Source of the DNA: Serratia sp. FDAARGOS_506
Lineage (GTDB): Bacteria > Pseudomonadota > Gammaproteobacteria > Enterobacterales > Enterobacteriaceae
Direction of reading: 5' to 3'
Assembly: GCF_003812745.1 (NCBI RefSeq)
Contig: NZ_CP033831.1
Span: forward strand, 248,001 to 312,000
DNA length: 64,000 nucleotides
The translations under genes were made by a program, and so were the position numbers. The notes beneath the pieces are model-generated. The model was not told the origin of the DNA. It did not search any database and saw only the letters and a program-made list of their open reading frames with translations. Positions 10,357 to 18,239 of this stretch are shown here, one piece after another (the first letter of the stretch is position 1; every line of letters starts with the position of its first letter).

Positions 10357-11337
10357 ATGAGTGCTTATATCCGTATTGAAAAAGGCGCCAGCGGCTGGGG
10401 TGGCCCCCTGGAGCTGCCGATAGAGCCCGGCAAGAAAGTGGTGTACATCACCGCCGGCACCCGGCCTTCGATCGTCGATCGCCTCAGCGAATTGACCGGC
10501 TGGCCGGCCGTCGACGGTTTCAAAGAGGGCGAGCCGCCGGCGGAAGAGATCGGCGTGGCGGTGATCGACTGCGGCGGCACCCTGCGCTGCGGCCTGTACC
10601 CGAAACGCCGTATTCCGACGGTCAACATCCACGCCACCGGCCAGTCCGGCCCACTGGCGCAGTTTATCCTCGAAGACATCTATGTCTCCGGCGTGCGCGA
10701 CCACAACATCAGCCGAATCGAAGCGGCAGATAGCCAACCTGCCGCCACCGTTGCAGCGCCCCCCAAGGCGCGCGACTACGACACCAGCAAGAAGATCACC
10801 GAGCAAAGCGACGGGCTACTGGCGAAGGTCGGCATGGGCATGGGATCGGTGGTGGCGGTGTTCTTCCAGGCCGGGCGCGACACCATCGACACCGTGCTGA
10901 AGACCATCCTGCCGTTTATGGCGTTCGTCTCGGCCTTGATCGGCATCATCATGGCCTCCGGCCTCGGGGACTTTATCGCTCACGGCCTGACGCCGCTCGC
11001 CAACAGCCCGATCGGCCTGGTGACGCTGGCGCTGATCTGCTCATTCCCGCTGCTGTCGCCGTTCCTCGGCCCCGGCGCGGTCATCGCCCAGGTGATCGGC
11101 GTGCTGGTCGGGGTGCAGATCGGCCTCGGCCATATTCCGCCGCAGCTGGCGCTGCCTGCGCTGTTCGCCATCAACGCGCAGGCTGCCTGCGACTTCATTC
11201 CGGTCGGCCTGTCGCTGGCGGAAGCCAAGCAGGACACCGTGCGAGTCGGCGTGCCCTCGGTGCTGGTCGGCCGCTTCCTGACCGGCGCGCCGACGGTGTT
11301 GATCGCCTGGGCCGCCTCGGCCTTCATTTATCAATAA
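10357..11337 (+). CDS. srlE: PTS glucitol/sorbitol transporter subunit IIBC
   Basis: A 326-residue protein with an N-terminal cytoplasmic IIB domain (about 1-115), a variable linker (about 120-145) and a C-terminal membrane domain. Cys72 and Cys78 lie in the [17 protein letters not shown] motif, one of which is the phosphocysteine that passes phosphate to the sugar. The ATG at 10357 is preferred over GTG 10345 because the latter lies in the ribosome site GTGGAG and E. coli SrlE starts at the same place. The linker is richer in Ala/Pro than in E. coli. Spacing to srlA is 15 bases, so the two are co-translated. Confidence 0.94.
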   Translation: MSAYIRIEKGASGWGGPLELPIEPGKKVVYITAGTRPSIVDRLSELTGWPAVDGFKEGEPPAEEIGVAVIDCGGTLRCGLYPKRRIPTVNIHATGQSGPLAQFILEDIYVSGVRDHNISRIEAADSQPAATVAAPPKARDYDTSKKITEQSDGLLAKVGMGMGSVVAVFFQAGRDTIDTVLKTILPFMAFVSALIGIIMASGLGDFIAHGLTPLANSPIGLVTLALICSFPLLSPFLGPGAVIAQVIGVLVGVQIGLGHIPPQLALPALFAINAQAACDFIPVGLSLAEAKQDTVRVGVPSVLVGRFLTGAPTVLIAWAASAFIYQ

Positions 11338-11359
11338 GCTGATTTCCAGGGAGACGTTT

Positions 11360-11722
11360 ATGCACACCATTTTTCACACCACCATCACGCAGATCGGTGG
11401 CTGCGCCCGCGACGCGTTGCTGGACAACATGCTGATCACCTTCCGTGAAGGCGCGCCGGCGGATATCGAAGAATTCTGCTTCATCCACCGCCACGGCGCG
11501 ACCGCCGGTGAGCTGCAGGTCGGCGGCGTGATGGAGCTGGCGCAGCGGCGCTACGCCATCACCGCCGTCGGCAGCGTCGCCACGCAGAATCTGCGTGAGC
11601 TGGGCCACATCACCGTACGCTTCGACGGCGAAGCCGAAGCCGAATTCCCCGGCTCGATCCACGTTTCCGGCCCGACGCCGACCGATATCCCGTTGGGCAG
11701 CACGCTGTCATTTATCGCATAA
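11360..11722 (+). CDS. srlB: PTS glucitol/sorbitol transporter subunit IIA
   Basis: A 120-residue cytoplasmic IIA protein of the glucitol-specific family; E. coli SrlB has 123. His43 in FCFIHRHG is the expected phosphohistidine that receives phosphate from HPr and passes it to SrlE. The conserved ITFREGAPADIEE segment precedes it and RELGHITVRFDG follows. The ATG follows CAGGGAGACG, 22 bases after srlE. It is slightly shorter than E. coli at the C-terminus, with no sign of damage. Confidence 0.93.
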   Translation: MHTIFHTTITQIGGCARDALLDNMLITFREGAPADIEEFCFIHRHGATAGELQVGGVMELAQRRYAITAVGSVATQNLRELGHITVRFDGEAEAEFPGSIHVSGPTPTDIPLGSTLSFIA

Positions 11723-11732
11723 GGAGTAGACC

Positions 11733-12512
11733 ATGTCTGAAGTAGCTGTAGTGATTGGCGGCGGCCAAACGTTAGGCGCCTTTTTGTCCCACGGGCTGGC
11801 CCAGGCCGGTTATCGGGTGGCGGTGGCCGATCTGAACGCCGACAACGCCAATCAGGTGGCACAGCAGATCAACGAAGCGTTTGGCGCAGGCAGCGCCTGT
11901 GGTTTTCAGGCCGACGCCACCGACGAACAGAGCGTGATCGCGCTGGCGGCGGCGGTTGACCGGGCATTCGGCCAGGCCAACCTGCTGGTGTACAGCGCCG
12001 GCATCGCCAAGGCGGCGCCGATCACCGATTTCCCGCTGGGCGACTTCGATCGCTCGCTGCAGGTGAACCTGGTGGGTTATTTCCTCTGCGCCCGCGAGTT
12101 CTCACGCCTGATGATCCGCGACAGCATCGCCGGGCGCATCATTCAGATCAACTCCAAGTCCGGCAAGGTCGGCAGCAAGCACAACTCCGGCTACAGCGCC
12201 GCCAAGTTCGGCGGCGTGGGGCTGACGCAGTCGCTGGCGCTCGATCTGGCGGAGTACGGCATTACCGTGCATTCGCTGATGCTCGGCAACCTGCTGAAGT
12301 CGCCGATGTTCCAGTCGCTGCTGCCGCAGTACGCGCAAAAACTGGGCATCACACCGGACCAGGTGGAGCAGTACTACATCGACAAAGTGCCGCTCAAGCG
12401 CGGCTGCGACTACCAGGATGTGCTGAACACCCTGCTGTTCTACGCCAGCGACAAGGCCTCTTACTGCACCGGCCAATCGATCAACATCACCGGCGGCCAG
12501 GTGATGTTCTGA
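11733..12512 (+). CDS. srlD: Sorbitol-6-phosphate 2-dehydrogenase
   Basis: A 259-residue short-chain dehydrogenase that oxidises D-glucitol 6-phosphate to fructose 6-phosphate with NAD+. The nucleotide-binding motif GGGQTLG is at residues 9-15. The catalytic triad fits Ser141 (QINSKSG), Tyr154 and Lys158 (GYSAAKFG). Length and sequence follow E. coli SrlD. The ATG is 10 bases after srlB with GGAGTAG upstream. A strong 10-bp hairpin follows the stop codon, before the regulatory genes of the operon. Confidence 0.95.
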   Translation: MSEVAVVIGGGQTLGAFLSHGLAQAGYRVAVADLNADNANQVAQQINEAFGAGSACGFQADATDEQSVIALAAAVDRAFGQANLLVYSAGIAKAAPITDFPLGDFDRSLQVNLVGYFLCAREFSRLMIRDSIAGRIIQINSKSGKVGSKHNSGYSAAKFGGVGLTQSLALDLAEYGITVHSLMLGNLLKSPMFQSLLPQYAQKLGITPDQVEQYYIDKVPLKRGCDYQDVLNTLLFYASDKASYCTGQSINITGGQVMF

Positions 12513-12522
12513 CGCCATCGAC

Positions 12523-12544
12523 GCCCCCTTCCACGGAAGGGGGC
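12523..12544 (+). terminator. Intercistronic hairpin between srlD and gutM
   Basis: GCCCCCTTCC-AC-GGAAGGGGGC is a perfect 10-bp stem with a minimal loop. It lies between the structural genes and the gutM-srlR-gutQ part of the operon, with the gutM ribosome site (AAGGAGA) just 3' of it. It lacks a T-run, so mRNA-end protection or partial termination is more likely than full termination. Confidence 0.55.
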
Positions 12545-12558
12545 CTAAGGAGAACCCC

Positions 12559-12915
12559 ATGACTCAAGCTCTGATCGCCTTCGCACTGCTGGCCTGGCTG
12601 CTGCAAATCGCCTTCGGCTGGTGGCAACTGCAGCGCTTCAACCACGCCTTCGATGGCCTGTGCCGGCTGGGCGCCGTCGGCGTCGGCCGTTCCGGCGGCC
12701 GTTTCCGCCCGCGAGTGGTGCTGGCGCTGGCCTTCGACGCCGATCGGCGGGTGTGCGGCAGCCTGTTGCTGCGCGGCCTGACCATTTTCGCCCGGCCCCG
12801 CCCGCTGCCTCGATTGCACGGTATGCATCAGCGGGATTTACGCCCGGATGTGATCTTCCCCGAGGATCGCGCATGCCAGTCTGCACTATCGTTAGCGATT
12901 GAACCCAAATCGTGA
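12559..12915 (+). CDS. gutM: Transcriptional activator of the glucitol operon GutM
   Basis: A 118-residue protein colinear with E. coli GutM (119). Residues 4-22 form a hydrophobic N-terminal segment. The conserved core VGVGRSGGRFRPRVV and the GLTIFARP and LRPDVIFP segments are family hallmarks. In E. coli GutM activates transcription of the srl operon; no classical DNA-binding motif is visible here, and the hydrophobic N-terminus suggests membrane association (inference). It follows the intercistronic hairpin and precedes srlR by 83 bases, which contain their own regulatory-looking sequence. Confidence 0.9.
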   Translation: MTQALIAFALLAWLLQIAFGWWQLQRFNHAFDGLCRLGAVGVGRSGGRFRPRVVLALAFDADRRVCGSLLLRGLTIFARPRPLPRLHGMHQRDLRPDVIFPEDRACQSALSLAIEPKS

Positions 12916-12945
12916 TATTTTCACATTAAAAGACATTACCTTTCA
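12910..12945 (+). promoter_or_regulatory. Possible srlR promoter/operator region
   Basis: The 83-base gutM-srlR gap is A+T-rich and holds GTGA-TATTT-TCAC (12912-12924), an inverted repeat resembling a CRP site with one base too few in the spacer. It also has a CTTTCA at 12940-12945 identical to the hexamer repeated three times before srlA. This suggests an internal promoter under the same regulators. Confidence 0.3.
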
Positions 12946-12998
12946 TAGTGAATTATTCAGCGAGGGGAAATGCCCAACTCTTGTGAACGGGAATCGCG

Positions 12999-13772
12999 AT
13001 GAAACCAAAGCAGCGGCAGGCCGCTATCCTTGAATATCTGCAGCGGCATGGCAAAACGGCAGTGGACGCCCTGGCCGAGCATTTCTCCACTACCGGCACC
13101 ACCATCCGCAAGGATCTCACCCTGCTGGAAGAAGAAGGCGAGGTGATCCGCACCTACGGCGGCGTGGTGCTCAGCCGCGACGACGGCGATCAGCCGATCG
13201 ACCGTAAAACCCATATCAACACCGAGAAAAAACGCCGTATCGCCAGCGCCGCCGTGGCGCTGATCGCCGACGGCGACTCGCTGATCTTCGACGCCGGCAG
13301 CACGGTGCTGCAAATGGTGCCGCATCTGGCGCAGTTCAATAACATCACGGTGATGACCAACAGCCTGACCATCGTCAACGCGCTGGTGGAACTGGACAAC
13401 GATCAGACCATCCTGATGCCCGGCGGCACCTACCGCAAAAAATCGGCCTCGTTCCACGGCAGCCTGGCCGAATCGGCGTTTCAGCAGTTCAGCTTCGACA
13501 AACTGTTTATCGGCGCGGACGGCGTCGATCTCAACGCCGGCGTAACCACCTTCAACGAAGTGCACAACGTCAGCAAAGCGATGTGCGAAGCCGCCGGCCG
13601 CATTATTCTGTTGGTAGACTCCTCGAAATTCGGCCGCAAGAGCCCGAACGTGGTGTGCGAACTCAGCGCTGTCGACACGCTGATCACCGACCGAGACATC
13701 AACCCCGATTACCTCGCCGCCCTGCAGGCGAAAGGCATCAATATCCTTCTGGTAGGAGACCCCGATGAGTAA
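12999..13772 (+). CDS. srlR: DeoR-family glucitol operon repressor
   Basis: A 257-residue repressor, same length as E. coli SrlR (GutR). The N-terminal DeoR helix-turn-helix covers about residues 5-58 ([27 protein letters not shown]), and the C-terminal DeoR sensor domain carries the AGSTVLQM motif. It represses srl transcription until the sugar or its phosphate is present. It overlaps gutQ by 8 bases, so the two are coupled. CTTTCA hexamers before srlA and before this gene are candidate binding sites. Confidence 0.93.
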   Translation: MKPKQRQAAILEYLQRHGKTAVDALAEHFSTTGTTIRKDLTLLEEEGEVIRTYGGVVLSRDDGDQPIDRKTHINTEKKRRIASAAVALIADGDSLIFDAGSTVLQMVPHLAQFNNITVMTNSLTIVNALVELDNDQTILMPGGTYRKKSASFHGSLAESAFQQFSFDKLFIGADGVDLNAGVTTFNEVHNVSKAMCEAAGRIILLVDSSKFGRKSPNVVCELSAVDTLITDRDINPDYLAALQAKGINILLVGDPDE

Positions 13773-14736
13773 CGCCAACGCCCTGCTCGCCTTCGCCCGC
13801 GAAACGCTGGAGATCGAGCTGACCGAAGCGCAACGCCTGCTGGCGCGCCTGGACGACAACTTCGTCTGCGCCTGCGAACTGCTGCTGAACTGCCGTGGCA
13901 AAGCGGTGATTTCCGGCATCGGCAAATCCGGCCATATCGGCAAGAAGATCGCCGCGTCGCTGGCCAGCACCGGCACGCCGTCGTTCTTCGTGCATCCGGC
14001 GGAAGCGCTGCACGGCGATCTCGGTATGATCGGCGCCGACGACGTGGTGGTGTTCATCTCCTACTCCGGCCGCGCCAAAGAGCTGGATCTGATCCTGCCG
14101 CTGCTGGCGGAGAACGGCATTCCGGTGATCGCCATCACCGGCGGCAAAGAGTCGCCTTTGGCGCAGGCCGCGGCCTGCGTGCTGGATATCGGCGTCGAGC
14201 GCGAAGCCTGCCCGATGGGGCTGGCGCCGACCTCCAGCGCGGTCAACACCCTGATGATGGGTGATGCCCTGGCGATGGCGCTGATGCGCCAGCGCGGTTT
14301 CAACGCGGAAGACTTCGCCCGCTCGCATCCGGGCGGCAGCCTGGGGGCGCGCCTGCTGAACCGCGTGCATCACCTGATGCGCACCGGCGATCGCCTGCCG
14401 CGCGTGAGCGAAAGCGCCAACGTGATGGAAGCGATGCTGGAGCTGAGCCGCACCGGGCTCGGGTTAGTAGCGGTCTGCGACGCGCAGCAGCGGGTGGTGG
14501 GGGTGTTTACCGACGGCGACCTGCGCCGCTGGCTGGTGAAGGGCAACAGCCTGCAGGATCCGCTCAGCCCGGCGATCACCCGCCCCGGCTATCGGCTGCC
14601 GGAGCAGTGGCGCGCCGGCGAGGCGCTGGAAGCGCTGCACGAACAGCACATCAGCGCGGCCCCGGTGGTCGATATGGACGGCGTGCTGGTGGGGGCGCTC
14701 AATCTGCACGATCTGCATCAGGCCGGTATCGGCTGA
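13765..14736 (+). CDS. gutQ: Arabinose-5-phosphate isomerase GutQ
   Basis: A 323-residue sugar isomerase: an N-terminal SIS domain (about residues 35-170, [30 protein letters not shown] core) followed by two CBS domains (about 200-323). It interconverts ribulose 5-phosphate and arabinose 5-phosphate and is a paralogue of KdsD in lipopolysaccharide Kdo synthesis. In E. coli GutQ is the last gene of the glucitol operon, as here. The [11 protein letters not shown] segment marks the junction of the domains. Length agrees with E. coli (321). A strong hairpin follows. Confidence 0.94.
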   Translation: MSNANALLAFARETLEIELTEAQRLLARLDDNFVCACELLLNCRGKAVISGIGKSGHIGKKIAASLASTGTPSFFVHPAEALHGDLGMIGADDVVVFISYSGRAKELDLILPLLAENGIPVIAITGGKESPLAQAAACVLDIGVEREACPMGLAPTSSAVNTLMMGDALAMALMRQRGFNAEDFARSHPGGSLGARLLNRVHHLMRTGDRLPRVSESANVMEAMLELSRTGLGLVAVCDAQQRVVGVFTDGDLRRWLVKGNSLQDPLSPAITRPGYRLPEQWRAGEALEALHEQHISAAPVVDMDGVLVGALNLHDLHQAGIG

Positions 14737-14744
14737 TCAACGTC

Positions 14745-14768
14745 GGGGGCGCCATCACCGGCGCCCCC
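14745..14768. terminator. Bidirectional stem-loop between gutQ and ivy
   Basis: GGGGGCGCC-ATCACC-GGCGCCCCC is a perfect 9-bp stem lying 8 bases after the gutQ stop and 7 bases beyond the ivy stop on the other strand. No long T-run on either side. It probably serves both convergent genes. Confidence 0.6.
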
Positions 14769-14775
14769 GGTCAGA

Positions 14776-15234
14776 TCATTTCCAGTCGGGATTGTTCTCG
14801 AACTGCTGCTTCAGCAGCGCCTTCATGTCTTCATCCGGCTTGCCGAGCCACTGGTACTTGGCGTATTTCTTCGGATGATCGACGGCTTCCGGCCGATCTT
14901 CCACTTCCACTCGCACGCCCCAGGCCTGGGATTTGTCCGCGCTGAACGCCACGATCAAAAAGTTGTTGCCGCAGTCGTGCGGCTTGCACAGGTTGCCGAC
15001 CTGATACTCTTTGCCCTTCCAACGCAGATTCTGCGCCGGCGTAGAGGTGCCGACGCCCTTGCGCGCCCAGCCCGGCATCCGCGCCTGGCCTTTCACCATG
15101 TTTTGCCAACTGGCCTGGTACCCCGGCTGCTGAATCAAATCCGATGTGGTGACGATCTGCTGGGCAAAGCTGCCCGCGCTGAAGCTGAGCAGTGCGCCGA
15201 AGAGGGCGCAACGCAGCGCCTGGTGTCCCGTCAT
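14776..15234 (-). CDS. ivy: Ivy-family C-type lysozyme inhibitor
   Basis: A 152-residue protein with a signal peptide (about residues 1-24, ending SFA before QQIV). The CKPHDC loop at 83-88 is the signature of the Ivy family, whose loop plugs the lysozyme active site; the two cysteines form a disulfide. TPAQ, YQV and CG residues around it match E. coli Ivy. It would act in the periplasm, protecting peptidoglycan from host lysozyme. The start follows GGGAGAAGG on the minus strand. It is monocistronic, between convergent gutQ and the thi genes. Family identity is strong; activity not shown. Confidence 0.88.
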   Translation of the reverse strand: MTGHQALRCALFGALLSFSAGSFAQQIVTTSDLIQQPGYQASWQNMVKGQARMPGWARKGVGTSTPAQNLRWKGKEYQVGNLCKPHDCGNNFLIVAFSADKSQAWGVRVEVEDRPEAVDHPKKYAKYQWLGKPDEDMKALLKQQFENNPDWK

Positions 15235-15318
15235 AGTCCTTCTCCCTAGGTTAAATCAGGTTTCGCCCGTCAAACCGGGCCTGAACTAGTCAGACCACGG
15301 TTGCGGCAAAAAGTTGAC

Positions 15319-16119
15319 TCACCACCAGGCGTGAAAGTGGTGCACCGGCCCGATGCCGTGCCCCACCTCCAGCGTGTCCGCCTGTTGCAGCGCTTGTTGC
15401 AGGTAGTCCTTGGCGGCGGCCACCGTAGCCGCCCAGTCGGCATGACGCGGGCGCAGCGCCGCCAGCGCGGCCGAGAGCGTGCAACCGGTGCCATGGGTGT
15501 GGCGGGTGGCGACGCGCGGCGCGGTAAAGCGCTGCTCGCCTTCTGCGGTAAACAGCCAATCCGGGCTCTCGCTTTCGCTCAGGTGGCCACCCTTCATCAG
15601 CACCGCCCGGCAGCCCATCGCCAGCAGCGCCCGCCCCTGCTCGCGCATCTGCGCTTCATCTTCCGCCGGCGCGCACGCCAGCAGCGCCGCCGCTTCCGGC
15701 AGGTTCGGCGTAATGATCGACACCAGCGGCAACAGCTCGCGCCGAATAGACGCCACCGCCTCCGGCGCCAGCAACGGATCGCCGCTTTTCGCCAGCATCA
15801 CGGTGTCCAGCACCACGAATTCCGGCCGGTAATGGCGCAGCCGTTCGGCCACCGCCTGCACGATGTCGGCGTTGGCCAACATGCCGATCTTGACGCTGTC
15901 GATGCGCACATCGCTGAACACCGAGTCCAGCTGCGCGGCGACGAACGCCGGATCGATGTAATACACCGACTGCACGCCGCGGGTATTCTGCGCCACCAGC
16001 GCGGTGATCACCGAAGTGCCGTAGGCGCCGAGCGCCGAGAAGGCCTTCAAATCAGCCTGAATGCCGGCGCCGCCGCTGGGATCGGTGCCAGCAATGGTCA
16101 GCGCGTTAATGCGTTTCAT
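15319..16119 (-). CDS. thiD: Hydroxymethylpyrimidine (phosphate) kinase ThiD
   Basis: A 266-residue ribokinase-fold enzyme, same length as E. coli ThiD. It phosphorylates 4-amino-5-hydroxymethyl-2-methylpyrimidine twice for thiamine synthesis. The N-terminal AGTDPSGGAGIQADLK motif and the C-terminal anion-hole motif HGTGCTLSAALA are intact. The start at 16119 matches E. coli ([19 protein letters not shown]). Its ATG shares one base with the thiM stop (TGATG), so translation is coupled to thiM and thus to the upstream TPP riboswitch. Confidence 0.95.
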   Translation of the reverse strand: MKRINALTIAGTDPSGGAGIQADLKAFSALGAYGTSVITALVAQNTRGVQSVYYIDPAFVAAQLDSVFSDVRIDSVKIGMLANADIVQAVAERLRHYRPEFVVLDTVMLAKSGDPLLAPEAVASIRRELLPLVSIITPNLPEAAALLACAPAEDEAQMREQGRALLAMGCRAVLMKGGHLSESESPDWLFTAEGEQRFTAPRVATRHTHGTGCTLSAALAALRPRHADWAATVAAAKDYLQQALQQADTLEVGHGIGPVHHFHAWW

Positions 16120-16910
16120 CACAGATCCTCCCCGCGCAGCTGATACAGGGCGTCGAGGAACGCCGGCGTAAAACTGCCCGGCCCTCCGGCCTGTCTGGCC
16201 GCGAGGCCGCCGCAGTGGGACATCACCCGGCAGGCGGTCGCCACGTTGTCCAGGCGGTCGCCCGGTAGGGCGCAAAACGCCGCCACTACCGCCGACAGCG
16301 CGCAGCCGGTGCCCACCACCCGCGTCATCAGCGGGGAACCGCCTTCGATCGCCCAATCGCGTTGGCCGTCGGTGACGTAATCCACCGCGCCGGTGACCGC
16401 CACCACCGCGCCGCTGCGCTGCGCCAGCTCACGGGCGGCGGGCAATGCCACCAGCGAATCGTCGCCGCTGTCCACCCCGCGGCCGCTGGCCAGCAACCCG
16501 CTGAGCGCCATGATTTCCGAGGCATTGCCGCGTATCGCCGCCGGTTTCTCGTCCAGCAGCTGTTTAGCAAAGGCGGTGCGGTAGGAGAGCGCGCCGACCG
16601 CCACCGGATCCAGCGTCCAGGGCTTGCCGGCCTGATTGGCGGCGGCCACCGCCGCCCGCATCGATTCGGCGCGCAGCGCATTGAGGGTACCGACGTTGAT
16701 CAGCAGGCCATCGGCCAGCGCGCTGAACTGCGCCGCCTCTTGCGGCTCCACCACCATCGCCGGGGAGGCGCCGAGCGCCAATAGCACGTTGGCGGTCAGC
16801 GATTGCACCACTTCGTTGGTCAGGCAGTGGATCAGCGGAGGCCGCTGTTGGAATTGGGTCAGACAGGCCGCGGCGCGCGCGCCGGGTAGTGCATCAGGTC
16901 GAGCGATCAT
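16119..16910 (-). CDS. thiM: Hydroxyethylthiazole kinase ThiM
   Basis: A 263-residue enzyme that salvages the thiamine thiazole moiety by phosphorylating 4-methyl-5-(2-hydroxyethyl)thiazole. E. coli ThiM has 262 residues. The N-terminal [12 protein letters not shown] motif, the GNASEIMAL segment and the [13 protein letters not shown] anion-hole/catalytic-cysteine motif are intact. The start follows GGGAGG (16914-16919), which is partly sequestered in a predicted hairpin downstream of a TPP aptamer. First gene of a two-gene thiM-thiD operon; E. coli has the same order. Confidence 0.95.
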   Translation of the reverse strand: MIARPDALPGARAAACLTQFQQRPPLIHCLTNEVVQSLTANVLLALGASPAMVVEPQEAAQFSALADGLLINVGTLNALRAESMRAAVAAANQAGKPWTLDPVAVGALSYRTAFAKQLLDEKPAAIRGNASEIMALSGLLASGRGVDSGDDSLVALPAARELAQRSGAVVAVTGAVDYVTDGQRDWAIEGGSPLMTRVVGTGCALSAVVAAFCALPGDRLDNVATACRVMSHCGGLAARQAGGPGSFTPAFLDALYQLRGEDL

Positions 16911-16914
16911 ATTC

Positions 16915-17035
16915 CTCCCAACCGGCGTTCAAGAAGGCGGCGCCGGCTGGGCGGCCGTGACTTCCCTACGCTGGCATTATCCAGATCAGGTAATACGGGT
17001 ATTTCTCAGCCTTCACGCAGAAGGGCACCCCGAGT
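16915..17035 (-). promoter_or_regulatory. TPP (THI-element) riboswitch with Shine-Dalgarno-sequestering hairpin
   Basis: Read on the minus strand, 17034 to about 16961 contains the THI-box elements in order: CTCGGGGTGC, GGCTGAGA, ACCTGATCTGG and AATGCCAGCGTAGGGAA. This is a canonical TPP aptamer. Downstream, CCCAGCCGGCG (16951-16941) can pair with CGCCGGTTGGG (16927-16917), an 11-bp stem with one G-U pair and a 13-base loop. The 3' arm includes the GGG of the thiM ribosome site (GGGAGG, 16919-16914). TPP binding would therefore reduce translation of thiM and the coupled thiD. The aptamer is certain by motif; the expression platform is inference from base pairing. Confidence 0.93.
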
Positions 17036-17133
17036 CATGAAAATCAATAGGTTGTGATCAACGTTGCGTTAATCCCTGCAGGGGATCATGCCAGCGGCGG
17101 CGCGGACAAACAAGCGAATAAATCGGCTCGCAC

Positions 17134-17748
17134 CTAAGCGGTGCTTCCCTCTTTTCCCGCCAGATACAGGCTCAGCACGCCGGGCAGCTCCGCCAGCGTG
17201 AACGCCACGCTCTGCGGCGCTGTCTTGAAGATATGGTGCAGCGTACCGGCCACCAGGCTTTGCAACAGCCGGGTTTGCTGCAGGATCTCCGCTTCGGCGG
17301 TCTCGGGGCGGCGCAGCTGCAGCACGCGGGCGATCAGCGCCAGGAAGCTGGATTTTTCGTCCGGCAGGTTCATTTCCCGCATCACCGGCAGGTAGTCGGT
17401 GTGCTCGCGCAGGTACTGCGCATAGGGTGAAAACAGCCGCTGGATCACCGCTTCAGCGGAGAGGCGCCGCCACTCGTCGTCACTGGCCAACGCCATGTCG
17501 CGGATCAGCGCCTCGACCGACTCGGTATGCCGATCCGCCAGCGCTTTGATCACCGCGTGGCGATCGGGAAAGAAGTGATACATCGAGCCGATGGAGGTTT
17601 TGGCGTGCTTGGCGAGCCGCTGCATGCTGAGCGCCGCCAGCCCGTCCTGGGCCACGATCGCCGCCGCCGAATCCAGAATGGTTTGTACGCGTTGCCGCCC
17701 TCTTTCCTGCTGCGGCTCTCGCCCGGTGATGTGTTCGTCGATTTGCAT
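17134..17748 (-). CDS. TetR-family transcriptional regulator
   Basis: A 204-residue regulator with an N-terminal TetR helix-turn-helix (about residues 18-64, with LAALSMQRLAKHAKTSIGSMYHFF) and a C-terminal ligand domain. It is divergent from the ytcA-mdtN-mdtO export operon, with 217 bases between the two starts. That gap holds a perfect 8+8 inverted repeat (17817-17840) plus a third half-site, so autoregulation and control of the pump are likely. A TATAAT on the minus strand (17777-17782) lies 29 bases before its start. The ligand is unknown; aromatic or planar drugs are typical for such neighbours. Confidence 0.88.
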   Translation of the reverse strand: MQIDEHITGREPQQERGRQRVQTILDSAAAIVAQDGLAALSMQRLAKHAKTSIGSMYHFFPDRHAVIKALADRHTESVEALIRDMALASDDEWRRLSAEAVIQRLFSPYAQYLREHTDYLPVMREMNLPDEKSSFLALIARVLQLRRPETAEAEILQQTRLLQSLVAGTLHHIFKTAPQSVAFTLAELPGVLSLYLAGKEGSTA

Positions 17749-17816
17749 ATTCGTTTCTGCCCGCTGTCATCAACGCATTATACCCATTTGCCGCCGCGAA
17801 GGCAGGACGATACAAA

Positions 17817-17864
17817 AAACTAGATTAATTCCTCTAGTTTGGAGTAGAGTATTTATTCTAGTTT
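17817..17864. promoter_or_regulatory. Candidate TetR operator: inverted repeat plus extra half-site
   Basis: AAACTAGA (17817-17824) and TCTAGTTT (17833-17840) form a perfect 8-bp inverted repeat with an 8-base spacer. A third copy of TCTAGTTT lies at 17857-17864, exactly 24 bases after the second. The sites sit between the divergent TetR gene and the ytcA-mdtN-mdtO operon, the expected place for a dimeric TetR operator. Confidence 0.65.
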
Positions 17865-17965
17865 ACCCTGATGCAAGCGTGGGGAAGACAAACAGTGACC
17901 TCACTCACTGAAAAAGAGTCATTTCATTCGGCCCGTCGCCCAAGCCAATCGCCAGAGAACGCCCT

Positions 17966-18229
17966 ATGCCCGACAAAAAACTGCTTATCTTCTGCCTGAC
18001 CGCGCTGTTGCTCACCGGGTGCTCGCCGGCACCGTCGATAGTGGTGTTCGGCGCTTCGTTCCCCGACTGGCTGTTTTGCCTATGCGGCGGCGTGGCGGGC
18101 ATGGTGGCGATCCACCTGCTGCTGCGCACCCCGGAAAAACGCGCCTGGCTGGCGCCGCAGCTGCTGACGTATCCGGCGCTGACCGCGCTGATCGCCATGC
18201 TGATCTGGTTACTGGTTTTCCCCCACTGA
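17966..18229 (+). CDS. ytcA: YtcA-family small membrane lipoprotein
   Basis: An 87-residue protein with a lipoprotein signal (LLTGC, cysteine 19) followed by GASFPDWLFC and two further hydrophobic helices (about 34-52 and 67-85). E. coli YtcA has the same layout and is encoded beside mdtN-mdtO-mdtP; the related AaeX precedes aaeA-aaeB. Function is unknown but it travels with HlyD/FUSC efflux pairs. The ribosome site is weak (AGAGAACGCCCT). It precedes mdtN by 10 bases. An alternative label would be a DUF1656 protein; the lipobox favours YtcA. Confidence 0.75.
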   Translation: MPDKKLLIFCLTALLLTGCSPAPSIVVFGASFPDWLFCLCGGVAGMVAIHLLLRTPEKRAWLAPQLLTYPALTALIAMLIWLLVFPH

Positions 18230-18239
18230 GACTGACGCC

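Noticed and set aside
15265-15280. Small GCCCG/CGGGC stem between thiD and ivy
   Set aside because: Five base pairs without a T-run is too weak to call a terminator.
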